Shown here: positions 6,195-13,814 of the stretch, in pieces
Numbering within the stretch: position 1 is the first letter of the stretch
Layout: the number at the start of each line of letters is the position of its first letter
NCBI GenBank assembly: GCA_903823545.1
Contig: CAIJTL010000522.1
Coordinates: forward strand, 1 to 14,743
Length of the DNA: 14,743 nt
Direction of reading: 5' to 3'
Source: an uncultured Planctomycetaceae bacterium
GTDB taxonomy: Bacteria > Planctomycetota > Planctomycetia > Planctomycetales > Planctomycetaceae
Program-made: the position numbers and the translations under genes
Notes under the pieces: model-generated
What the model was told of the DNA's origin: nothing
What the model saw: the letters and a program-made list of their open reading frames with translations, nothing else
Database searches by the model: none

Positions 6195-7856
6195 ATGCTA
6201 TCGTTGTTCGAACAGTTGAAATCGTTTCGGCTCGCGATGCGAGGCCGTCGAAAATCACTATCGAAATTTGCTGAGCAACTTGAACAACGACAACTGCTGA
6301 CGATTTCAATTCAGTTTGACTACAGCCGAGACACGAGCCAATTCTTTGACGATCCCGCTCGTCGAGCGCTGTTAGAACTCGCTGGGCAAACGATCGGCAA
6401 CCAGCTTCACGATAGCTTGTGGGCGATCTCACCGAGCGGCAGGAATACTTGGACTGCCAGCTTCAGCGACCCCGCATCAACCAACCTGAGACATGTCAAA
6501 AACCTGAAGATACCAGCGGATACATTGGTCGTATTTGTCGGTGCTCGGGACATTGGACCGTTGGCGTTTGGTGGTCCCGGAGGTTACTCATCAACAGGTT
6601 CGACCGCTTGGTTGGACTTGGTTTCGGCGCGCGGACAAATCGGAGCCCTCACAAAGACTGCCACCGATTTCGGTCCGTGGGGGGGAGCGATTACGTTCGA
6701 CAGCGGAGCCAACTGGTACTTCGGCGAAACAACCGAGGGCCTCACAAATGGGAAAAATGATTTCCTCTCCGTCGCGACGCACGAACTGGGGCACATATTT
6801 GGAATCGGAACGGCGGCTTCATGGGATCGCTACGTTTCGGGAACCTCTTTCACCGGCCCGAATTCCGTGGCGGAATACGACGCCGGGAGTGGATCGGTTC
6901 CGGTAACCGCCGATGCCTCCCACTTTGCGGAAGGTGTGAGCGACGAAAATCACGAAGTCGAAATGGACCCGACGCTGAAGGTCGGGCAACGAAAGCAATT
7001 CTCATTGCTCGACTTTGCCGCTTTGAAGGACATCGGCTGGGAAGTAAGCGTACCGAACAGCGGGGCAGGGCGGGGTGCTCGGAATGCTCCAGAGTCACAC
7101 ACGATCAATGTCTTTCCGAACGTCGCACATACGATAGTCATTCGCGATGACAACAATCCAAACAATGGCCTATCGCAAATCACAATAGACGGTGTGACGT
7201 CGTCGTTCGTCAGCCCTCTCAATGAGTTGATTATCAACGGCGGTTCGCTGAACGACACGATCTCTATTCAGTCGCTCGATGGGACATTCGCCGCGAAGAT
7301 CACGATCAACTGCGGTGCGGGGAATGATCGAGTGGATGCGTCGGCCATTGCCGCGTCACTACGACTCTTGGGTGGCACTGGAAACGACACGCTGCTGGGT
7401 GGATCGGGAGCCGACACCATTCAAGGAGGTTTCGATAACGACCGTCTCATCGGCAATGGTGGCAACGATCAGATCAGCGGCGATGCCGGCCGAGATTCGA
7501 TCGTGGGAGGCATTGGCAACGATACTCTCCTCGGCGGAGCAGGCAACGACACTCTGCAAGGTGGCATCGGCAACGACGCCCTGTCTGGTGACTCCGGCAA
7601 CGATAGCCTCCTTGGTGAAGATGGCGACGACACTTTGATCGGCGGCGACGGCAACGATCGCCTGCGAGCTGGCTTGGGGAATGATTTCGCCAGAGGTAGT
7701 TCTGGTGACGACTTCGTCGATGGCGAATCCGGCAACGACACCCTCTCCGGCAGTAGCGGCTCAGGCAAGAACCGACTCGATACTGTAATCTCCGCCAGCG
7801 GCGATCTCGTGGATGAGTTGTTCGTCGTCAACACGAAGTGGATCGACGCGATTTGA
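6195..7856 (+). CDS. LEPR-XLL-type RTX metalloprotease (HExxH, metzincin/leishmanolysin-like)
   Basis: The protein has 553 residues. The N-terminus is basic and carries LEQRQLL (29-35), a variant of the planctomycete LEPR-XLL surface-sorting motif, instead of a classical signal peptide. The protease domain spans about 36-285, with HELGHIFGIG (H196, E197, H200). Position 206, where matrixin-type metzincins have the third ligand, is Thr. His243 in DASHFAEG may supply it, as in leishmanolysin-like enzymes, and Met257 in EVEMDP with the following LLDFAALKDIGWEV fits the Met-turn and closing strand. After a beta-rich linker come fourteen RTX nonapeptides (393-518) and a short tail ending KWIDAI. 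It probably acts outside the cell, stabilised by calcium. The ATG at 6195 has GGAAG at 6185-6189 inside a small hairpin. No type I secretion genes are nearby. Protease call good; subfamily uncertain. Confidence 0.85.
   Translation: MLSLFEQLKSFRLAMRGRRKSLSKFAEQLEQRQLLTISIQFDYSRDTSQFFDDPARRALLELAGQTIGNQLHDSLWAISPSGRNTWTASFSDPASTNLRHVKNLKIPADTLVVFVGARDIGPLAFGGPGGYSSTGSTAWLDLVSARGQIGALTKTATDFGPWGGAITFDSGANWYFGETTEGLTNGKNDFLSVATHELGHIFGIGTAASWDRYVSGTSFTGPNSVAEYDAGSGSVPVTADASHFAEGVSDENHEVEMDPTLKVGQRKQFSLLDFAALKDIGWEVSVPNSGAGRGARNAPESHTINVFPNVAHTIVIRDDNNPNNGLSQITIDGVTSSFVSPLNELIINGGSLNDTISIQSLDGTFAAKITINCGAGNDRVDASAIAASLRLLGGTGNDTLLGGSGADTIQGGFDNDRLIGNGGNDQISGDAGRDSIVGGIGNDTLLGGAGNDTLQGGIGNDALSGDSGNDSLLGEDGDDTLIGGDGNDRLRAGLGNDFARGSSGDDFVDGESGNDTLSGSSGSGKNRLDTVISASGDLVDELFVVNTKWIDAI
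7371..7748 (+). repeat. Fourteen tandem RTX (hemolysin-type Ca2+-binding) nonapeptide repeats
   Basis: A 27-bp periodic run encodes GGxGNDxLx-type units, beginning GGTGNDTLL and ending GESGNDTLS, without gaps. GGCAACGAC recurs at the DNA level. Units 3, 4, 5 and 11-14 deviate at the Gly positions (for example GGFDND, AGLGND). The array folds as a calcium-filled parallel beta-roll in known RTX proteins. One stray unit (GAGNDRVDA) precedes the array by several residues. Confidence 0.92.
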
Positions 7857-7933
7857 ATGGCATCGGTCGGATTCAAATCAACGCGGTAAAGGCCGCAAAA
7901 ATGCAACCGCACCGAGCTTGCTTGATGATCAGC

Positions 7934-8833
7934 TTACGACACTGTCGTTGGCGGACTACCTGCCGGTCGTGGAGGGAGGCGGTTGATCAAGTCTTCGCTC
8001 ATGATGCCCGTGTCAAACATCAAGCGGATGACTCGGTTTCGGAGCAGGCTGTAGGCGATCATGGCGGGGATCGCGACGACCAAACCCTCCAGAGTCGTGA
8101 CCAATGCAAGCTGGATTCCTTCGGCCAACTCGGACGGCTTCGGTGTCGTGTTTGAGTTTGCGATCTCTTCAAACGCTTGGACCATGCCTTGGACGGTTCC
8201 CAGCAAACCAAACATCGGTGCGGTCGTCGCGATCAGTGCGAGGTAATTGAGGCGGTGCTCCAGCATCATGTTTTCGTCTTCGCCGAGCTCACTCATCGCC
8301 TTCATCACGGCATCTGGGCCTCGTTGAAACTTCGACATGCCGATGGCCAACAAGCGAGCCAGCAACGATTCGTCGCTTCTCGCGAGGTTAAACGCTCCCT
8401 GGTAATCCTGAGCACTCAATTTGGCTTCGTAGCCGGTGATGAACTCTGGCGGCAGGAAGTTCTGACGCCGAATTTGCAGCAAGCACATGATGATCAAGGC
8501 GACCATGATGAAAGATTCGACAAAGATACAAGCACCAAATGGTCCCGATGCTGCGATGAGCCATTCGAGGAAATTCTTCTGCGTTGGCTGATCTCCACCA
8601 ACGACATCAACGGGAGCAGCAGGGGCGACTTCAGCAGGCTTCATGACCGGTTCCGCAGGCATCTCAACCGGCATCGCTTTGTCATCACCAACCGCATCTT
8701 TCGCATCGGTGTCTTGAAATGCGACAGTCGTCGTCGTTGAGACCAGGCAAATCAAAGTGAAACCGAGGACGACAATACACGCACGAGTCCACCAAAACGA
8801 AGTCCCGTAATTTGCTCGTCGATCCGACTGCAT
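7934..8833 (-). CDS. MotA/TolQ/ExbB proton-channel family protein (with N-terminal signal segment)
   Basis: The protein has 299 residues. The start is ATG 8833, with AGGAG six bases upstream; the longer open frame to 9160 overlaps the upstream TPR gene and does not look like protein. Layout: a hydrophobic segment 17-38 like a signal peptide, an acidic Pro/Ala/Val-rich arm (about 40-85), a first membrane helix about 97-120, a cytoplasmic helical domain about 125-195, and the paired helices 198-220 (TAPMFGLLGTVQGMVQAF) and about 240-265 (ALVTTLEGLVVAIPAMIAY) that form the channel. Family members use the proton gradient to drive TonB, TolA or flagellar stators with an ExbD/TolR/MotB partner. No such partner follows here: the next gene is convergent. 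It is the last gene of a run with two TPR proteins, 62 bp after the second, which suggests a joint envelope role. Confidence 0.88.
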   Translation of the reverse strand: MQSDRRANYGTSFWWTRACIVVLGFTLICLVSTTTTVAFQDTDAKDAVGDDKAMPVEMPAEPVMKPAEVAPAAPVDVVGGDQPTQKNFLEWLIAASGPFGACIFVESFIMVALIIMCLLQIRRQNFLPPEFITGYEAKLSAQDYQGAFNLARSDESLLARLLAIGMSKFQRGPDAVMKAMSELGEDENMMLEHRLNYLALIATTAPMFGLLGTVQGMVQAFEEIANSNTTPKPSELAEGIQLALVTTLEGLVVAIPAMIAYSLLRNRVIRLMFDTGIMSEDLINRLPPRPAGSPPTTVS

Positions 8834-8839
8834 TGCGAT

Positions 8840-8844
8840 CTCCT
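8840..8844 (-). promoter_or_regulatory. Ribosome binding site AGGAG fixing the channel-gene start
   Basis: On the minus strand AGGAG lies six bases before the ATG at 8833. It supports the 299-residue form over a longer open frame reaching 9160. Confidence 0.65.
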
Positions 8845-8895
8845 GCCGTGAATGGCGAACCACAAGCTGGCAACTTGCGGCTATGTGCGGCGGTG

Positions 8896-9981
8896 CTACT
8901 TTTCCGACTTCTCCGTCGGCTTCTCTTCGGTGGCCGCTGCAGGAGCATCGCCGAGCTTTTTGACCCATTCGCTGTCCGGGAAGAGCGAGAGCAAATCTTC
9001 GCGGGCTGCGGCGGCGCGATCGGGTTGTCCGATCGCACCTGAAATTTTTGCGAGGTTGTAAAGCGCCTCGGCGTGAGCGGACTTTTCCTTCGGGAAGAGG
9101 ACCGGAACATGCAAGTAAGCAATCGCCGCTTCCTTCAACTTCTGTTGAGCCTGCAAGCAATCACCTTGAATCACATAAGCCTCGGACATCGCGCGAGCTT
9201 CATCGACCGAGGTGGTCTTGATGACCTCTTCAATCAGTTTCAGCCCATCGTCAATTTTCATCTGCTTGACGAGACAAGCTGCTTTGCCGACTTGCGCTTC
9301 GGCGAGTCGAGCCTTTTCAGCATCAGTTTCCGCTTTGCCCGAGGCCGCTTCGCTGAAGGTCTTCTCGGCACCGGCAATGTCATTCTGCTTGAGCTGCATA
9401 CGACCGACGGCGATCTTGGACGCCATCTTGAAATCGTTCCAGGGAGCTTTGCCCAACGCTTCATAGGCCGCTTGTGATTTGGCGAAATCCCCTTTAGCGG
9501 CGTAAACCTGACCGAGATAGCTCATCGTCTCAAAGTGAGCAAAGTGTTCATTCTTAGAGAATGCTTCGAGCTTTTTGATGGCCTCATCAATCTTGCTGGC
9601 ATCTTCGAGGGCCTGCTTGGCCAACGTGCGAGCGATCAAAAACTCAAGATGCGTTTTCAGCTTTCCGCTCGCGTCTTTGTGAACCTCTGTGTAAGCATCT
9701 AGTGCTTGACCGAAGAGACCTCGGTCTTCGTTACCACGAGCGATATTGAGCTTTGCCGGTTCACCGTCCCACTTAACATTGGCGATGTCGTTAGCGGGGA
9801 TCTTGTCTGGCTCGCCGTTGCGAGGCTTGACCGTTACTTCTGTTTTGCTGATCGCTCCGATCTCGCCCTGCACCTGCTTCGTGGTGCTCTTTCGAGTGAC
9901 GATATCGATTGCCCAAAGTGGACTGACCGTAAAAGCGACGGCGCCGATGGTCGTTGCGAGGAGAGATAGTTTTCGAGTCAT
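8896..9981 (-). CDS. Exported tetratricopeptide-repeat protein
   Basis: The protein has 361 residues, with a clean signal peptide (1-24, cleavage after PLWA). Residues about 30-75 (QGEIGAISKTEVTVKP, then IPANDIANVKW) form a small beta-rich module that reads like an SH3-like or Gly-rich barrel. From about 80 to 340 there are helical pairs of TPR type, for example AKLNIARGNEDRGLFGQALD, ETMSYLGQVYAAKGDFAKSQ and AEALYNLAKISGAIGQPDRA. The C-terminus is a charged Ala/Glu/Lys tail. TPRs are protein-binding scaffolds, and the signal peptide puts this one in the periplasm (or its planctomycete equivalent). It sits between the large TPR gene (109 bp upstream) and the channel gene (62 bp downstream), all on the minus strand, so an operon is likely. 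The general form recalls the periplasmic YbgF/CpoB partner of Tol systems, but orthology is not claimed. AGGGAAA lies before the ATG. Confidence 0.85.
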   Translation of the reverse strand: MTRKLSLLATTIGAVAFTVSPLWAIDIVTRKSTTKQVQGEIGAISKTEVTVKPRNGEPDKIPANDIANVKWDGEPAKLNIARGNEDRGLFGQALDAYTEVHKDASGKLKTHLEFLIARTLAKQALEDASKIDEAIKKLEAFSKNEHFAHFETMSYLGQVYAAKGDFAKSQAAYEALGKAPWNDFKMASKIAVGRMQLKQNDIAGAEKTFSEAASGKAETDAEKARLAEAQVGKAACLVKQMKIDDGLKLIEEVIKTTSVDEARAMSEAYVIQGDCLQAQQKLKEAAIAYLHVPVLFPKEKSAHAEALYNLAKISGAIGQPDRAAAAREDLLSLFPDSEWVKKLGDAPAAATEEKPTEKSEK

Positions 9982-10090
9982 AATTGTTTCCCTGTGAAAC
10001 TTCTGTTTTCACTTGGCGGAAGATGATGTTTTGTGTTCGACTAGATTAACAGCGGACAATCGATTTTCGGAGTTGGTGCTGAGCTCTGAA

Positions 10091-13000
10091 CTACTGTGGA
10101 TTTCCCTTTGGCCGAGCGGGCTTTCCTGGAGTGGATTTCTTGACCGGTTTACGTGGCATTGCAAATTCAGGCATTTCGAGTGCCGGCGAGACCCCAGCGA
10201 CAGGTTCTCCTCCCATTGGAAAAAGCGGCATGTCGTCAGTTGATGGCTGATGTAACACAGTTGAGCGCCGAGGCTTCTTGTTGATCAACATCCACGCAAC
10301 GGTTCCACCGCCGCCGACAATGACCAGCAGAAAAAGAATGACCCCCATCGACGAACTCTCTTCTGGTTTCTTAGCCGCAACTCGCTCGTCCTTTTTCTTT
10401 GCGTCGGCTTTATCAGTTGCGGTCGCTTCAGAGACCTCGTCGGACGCGGACTTTTTCAAGCTCGAAGATGCGACAACAATTTCTTTGGGGCGTTCGAGAG
10501 GGCTGGGAGCTTGGCCAAGATCTGCTTGGATCTGTCGATAGAGGCGATCGAACTTCTTCCACCAGTCGTTAGGGAAGTCGCCTGTGATTTGGACGAAGGT
10601 TTGAATGACTTGCTTGGCGGTTTCGAGTTCCGCTTGTTTTTTGGCGGTACTCGCTTGCGCAATTCCGAGTTTCTGACGGCAAAGGGAGGTGTTGTACCAC
10701 GCTTCAAACAGCTTATCGCCATAGCGCTCTTTCGATTCAGGACGACCGTCGGAGACGAGACGTTGCAGTCTCATGCTCAGATCATTCCAGCCCCAGACTC
10801 GAGCTTTGTCACCGATCGTGCCTCCCTGCAACGCTTTCTTCAAAAAGTCGGTCTTTCCGGACAAACCTTGATCATGCCAAACGTAGGCCGCTTCAAATTG
10901 CACGTCCGTTGCGCGAGGCCGTTCGACGAGCAGACTCTTGAGCACACTTTCGGCCCCTTTGAAGTCACCTTGTCGTCGCTTGCAGTTGGCTAGCCGCAAT
11001 CGGATACCTGATAAACGGTCTTTGTCGGCAAATGCTTTTCCCTGCTTGGCTCGTTCAAGAATCGACTGATACGTGGCTGCAGCGCGTTCAAAATATTGGC
11101 CGGAGTCTTTCGCATTGTCACCCGTTGATTGTGCGAGTCCGTAATAGGTTTCCGCGATCCAAGTCATCGACGAAAAGTTTTGGTCAGGCCGCTTATACAT
11201 GGCGTCCAAGAAGTCCTCGAACGACCGGCGAACTTCGTCAAATCGCTGTTTATTTCCGGCCCCTTTGAGCCGGCCGAGTTCCTTTTCCAGTTCACGACCA
11301 AGTTGCACATAGACGGCAGTGATCGCGTCTGCTCCGCCGCTGTGTTCGGCGAGTTGTTCTAATTGAGCCATCACTTCGCGAGCCGCGTCTAGCTGCTGTA
11401 ATCCGACTCTGCCACGAAGTTGCAATTGATAGACATGCGATGCAAATCGCGCACTACGTACGTTTGGATGCGAAGGGCGCCGCTTCTCGTCATCAACCGC
11501 AATTGCATCGAGTACCGAATGCGGTTTCTTTTGGATGAGGTCGATCGCCGGTTCGTATTCGCCCGCAGTCAGCAGAATCTCCGCGAGAGAAGTTTTCGCG
11601 ACAATCAACTCGTCCGGCGTCTTCCCTTGTTCTGGAATTTTTCTCTGAGTCCGCTCGATACCGAGCTTCAATGACTTTTCCGCATCGGTGCGCCACTTTG
11701 TGAGATCATCTGGTGATGCACGCTGGGTGACGTCTTCAATCAGCGAGGCAGTTAGGTATTGTTGCCACAGTGCGTGACCTGCGGCGCATTGCGCTTCTGG
11801 AAAAATCTCGGCTGTTTCAGGAACCTTGAGATACCAAGAGGCTGCCGTTTGGGGTTGTTCCATTTGCCCAAACGTGCGACCTACGAGCATTCGAGTTTCA
11901 TTACTCTTGGCGTGCGAGGGCCATTTGTTAGTGATGAAATTCGCCAATCGAACCATCATGGTTGTATCAACTTCACGCAGGACTTTGACTTCGTTTGGAG
12001 TCTGATTGAAGCCTTTGATATACGCCGCAACGCCAAGATACGCTGCATCAAGTGCCGTTTGCTCTTCTTGCTTGTCCTTCGTCGTACCGAACGCAACCGC
12101 TTCCGCAGCGATCGCCGATTCGTAAGGACGATCGGCCAAGTAATAGCCGTAAGACAAGTAGTAGCGGGCCTGATTGACGTCTGCCCTCGCAACGCCGCGA
12201 TCAGAAAAACTGAGCGCGAGTCGCAGCACGCGGATCTGCTCCTTCAGAAGTTGTCGGAATTCTGTGCGAAGCTTTTCGATCTCATCGCGAGGGCGTTTGT
12301 CGTTTGTGGCCGCATCGACCAGCGTTTTCTTTTCGTTGACTCGCTTCATCAAATCGCGGCCAAGCACAAGTGCCGAATCGAAATCCTTCGGGTCTCCCGA
12401 TCCGTCCTTGCCGCGCTGACGCAGACTCAAATCTCGAACTCGTTGTTGCGCGAGGTCGCGATATGGCCCCGACCATTTGCTGAGCTGCGTCAGATGTGCG
12501 ACCGCTTGTCGCAGGAGTTTGTCTTTCTCGCCTGCCGTTGTTCCAGAAGTGTCGGCGAGTTTTTCCAACGCGACGACCAGCTCCCAGCGAATTCCCTGTC
12601 CCGCTTGGCTCCGTTGTTCGATCGGCTTTGCGGTCTTGAGCCAGTCGTCGGCTTCCGCAATAGCGTTGGAATATTCGCGACGATGGTCGTGATTCAAGCA
12701 GATCAAGCGAAAGTGTCGCACCTGATCCTGCAACGGCTTCAAGCCTTCCGCTGGATGGCCGAGCAACTCCGCATAAATACCGAGTGCTCGCTGCGGATCA
12801 TCCATTTCCTCATAGCACTTTGCTTCCCACATTTGAGCGTGCAGGCCACCTACGGTCGCTCTGTATTTCACGAAGACATCGTGAAACATTTCCAACGACT
12901 TTTTCAGATGAAATCCGTAGTTGGAAGCGTTCTTGTCGTAGGTCTGAGCCTCTTCAAATTGACATAATGCTAGATCGAGCTGAGCACGCATGTAGGCAAC

Positions 13001-13582
13001 TTCGGCTACGCCGCGAGCTTCGTGTTTGGCCGGTTCCGCTCCCTTGTCGATGAATTTTGGGAACGCTTCCCAGGCTTTCTTGTAACCTTCGTGAGCTTTC
13101 TCAAAAACTTCGTGAGCCTTACTCACTTGTTCGCGCGCTCGGTTTTGGTACTCCGCTCGATTGTCTTTATTTGACGGCAGCTTCGATTGGAGAATGTCGA
13201 CTCGAGCCTTGCTCAACAGGATGTTCGCACGAGTGCTGTTGGCGGTTGCGGCCAGTGGATGCTGCGGGCTTTCTTTGGTGAACTGCTCCAGAAAGCCAAG
13301 TGCCTGGTCGAGTTGTCGCTGTTGTGTTTCCGGGCTGACAGAATGCCGTGCAGACTCGTTCAACGTCATCGCCCGCTCGTAGGGAATCAGCGCTCGCAGG
13401 TCAGACGAAAGGTCGGCTCGATCTTGAAGTTGGTCCAAATAAAGCATGGCCCAATCGAAATACTGCCGCGAGCGCAGACCGTCGAGAAATTCCCGCATCG
13501 GCTCCGCCGCTTGGCCGGGCGCGTTCAGACTCAGTGTAAGTCCGAAGCAAATCAGCACCACCAATAGCCCACGCATCCTCAT
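10091..13582 (-). CDS. Large membrane-anchored TPR protein (1163 residues)
   Basis: The protein has a signal peptide at 1-25 (LLVVLICFGLTLSLNAPGQA, then AEPMREF). About 1000 residues of helical TPR-like repeats follow; recognisable units include AALDAAYLGVAAYIKGFNQT, AQCAAGHALWQQYL and RLRLANCKRRQGDFKGAESV. A Lys/Glu/Ala-rich linker then leads to a single membrane helix (about 1079-1100, MGVILFLLVIVGGGGTVAWM) and a basic, Pro-rich tail of about 60 residues ending KPARPKGNPQ. The predicted topology is therefore a huge exported domain anchored at its C-terminus, with a positively charged cytoplasmic tail. It is first in a minus-strand run with a second TPR protein and an ExbB-type channel. A load-bearing or scaffold partner of the channel is inferred from this order. 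The first ATG (13582) is chosen; an in-frame ATG two codons later is possible. No catalytic motif seen. Confidence 0.85.
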   Translation of the reverse strand: MRMRGLLVVLICFGLTLSLNAPGQAAEPMREFLDGLRSRQYFDWAMLYLDQLQDRADLSSDLRALIPYERAMTLNESARHSVSPETQQRQLDQALGFLEQFTKESPQHPLAATANSTRANILLSKARVDILQSKLPSNKDNRAEYQNRAREQVSKAHEVFEKAHEGYKKAWEAFPKFIDKGAEPAKHEARGVAEVAYMRAQLDLALCQFEEAQTYDKNASNYGFHLKKSLEMFHDVFVKYRATVGGLHAQMWEAKCYEEMDDPQRALGIYAELLGHPAEGLKPLQDQVRHFRLICLNHDHRREYSNAIAEADDWLKTAKPIEQRSQAGQGIRWELVVALEKLADTSGTTAGEKDKLLRQAVAHLTQLSKWSGPYRDLAQQRVRDLSLRQRGKDGSGDPKDFDSALVLGRDLMKRVNEKKTLVDAATNDKRPRDEIEKLRTEFRQLLKEQIRVLRLALSFSDRGVARADVNQARYYLSYGYYLADRPYESAIAAEAVAFGTTKDKQEEQTALDAAYLGVAAYIKGFNQTPNEVKVLREVDTTMMVRLANFITNKWPSHAKSNETRMLVGRTFGQMEQPQTAASWYLKVPETAEIFPEAQCAAGHALWQQYLTASLIEDVTQRASPDDLTKWRTDAEKSLKLGIERTQRKIPEQGKTPDELIVAKTSLAEILLTAGEYEPAIDLIQKKPHSVLDAIAVDDEKRRPSHPNVRSARFASHVYQLQLRGRVGLQQLDAAREVMAQLEQLAEHSGGADAITAVYVQLGRELEKELGRLKGAGNKQRFDEVRRSFEDFLDAMYKRPDQNFSSMTWIAETYYGLAQSTGDNAKDSGQYFERAAATYQSILERAKQGKAFADKDRLSGIRLRLANCKRRQGDFKGAESVLKSLLVERPRATDVQFEAAYVWHDQGLSGKTDFLKKALQGGTIGDKARVWGWNDLSMRLQRLVSDGRPESKERYGDKLFEAWYNTSLCRQKLGIAQASTAKKQAELETAKQVIQTFVQITGDFPNDWWKKFDRLYRQIQADLGQAPSPLERPKEIVVASSSLKKSASDEVSEATATDKADAKKKDERVAAKKPEESSSMGVILFLLVIVGGGGTVAWMLINKKPRRSTVLHQPSTDDMPLFPMGGEPVAGVSPALEMPEFAMPRKPVKKSTPGKPARPKGNPQ

Positions 13583-13814
13583 GGCATCCCATTCCTTGCC
13601 GCCGTGACTCGTCGAACGTCTTCATCCGGAACCGAGGCGAACGAAGATTACGCACGCTCGCCCTCATTCGCAAGAAACGCTCAACGGCATGTGTTGATGC
13701 GTTGTTAATCATGTTACGAGGTTCTCCTTCAAACGGAACGCGGGGTTCGCCTACACTCCGACACCGCTCGCCTGAATCATTCAAAGCCGTACGCGGTTCT
13801 CACTTAGACCTTTC
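13583..13814. other. Divergent intergenic region between the TPR/channel operon and the second channel gene
   Basis: The 232 bp hold no convincing gene. On the minus strand TTGCGA (13668-13673) and TAATCT (13645-13650) are 17 bases apart and could be a weak sigma-70-like promoter for the TPR operon, with only 4/6 and 3/6 matches to consensus. No good Shine-Dalgarno sequence precedes the ATG at 13815. The region probably controls both directions jointly. Confidence 0.3.

Noticed and set aside
7279..7638. Overlapping frames in the RTX region on both strands
   Set aside because: They arise from the 27-bp periodicity of the RTX repeats and have no features of their own.
7857..7933. Bidirectional terminator between the convergent metalloprotease and channel genes
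   Set aside because: Only a short GCGG/CCGC pairing with a few A residues is visible; no stable stem with a T-run on either strand.
8834..9160. N-terminal extension of the channel protein to 9160
   Set aside because: It overlaps the TPR gene, is Arg/Ser-rich without hydrophobic pattern, and a good ribosome binding site marks ATG 8833.
11759..12967. 402-residue open frame on the plus strand inside the large TPR gene
   Set aside because: Cys/Arg/Phe-rich composition and no motif; the opposite strand encodes continuous TPR-like helices with a signal peptide and a C-terminal anchor.
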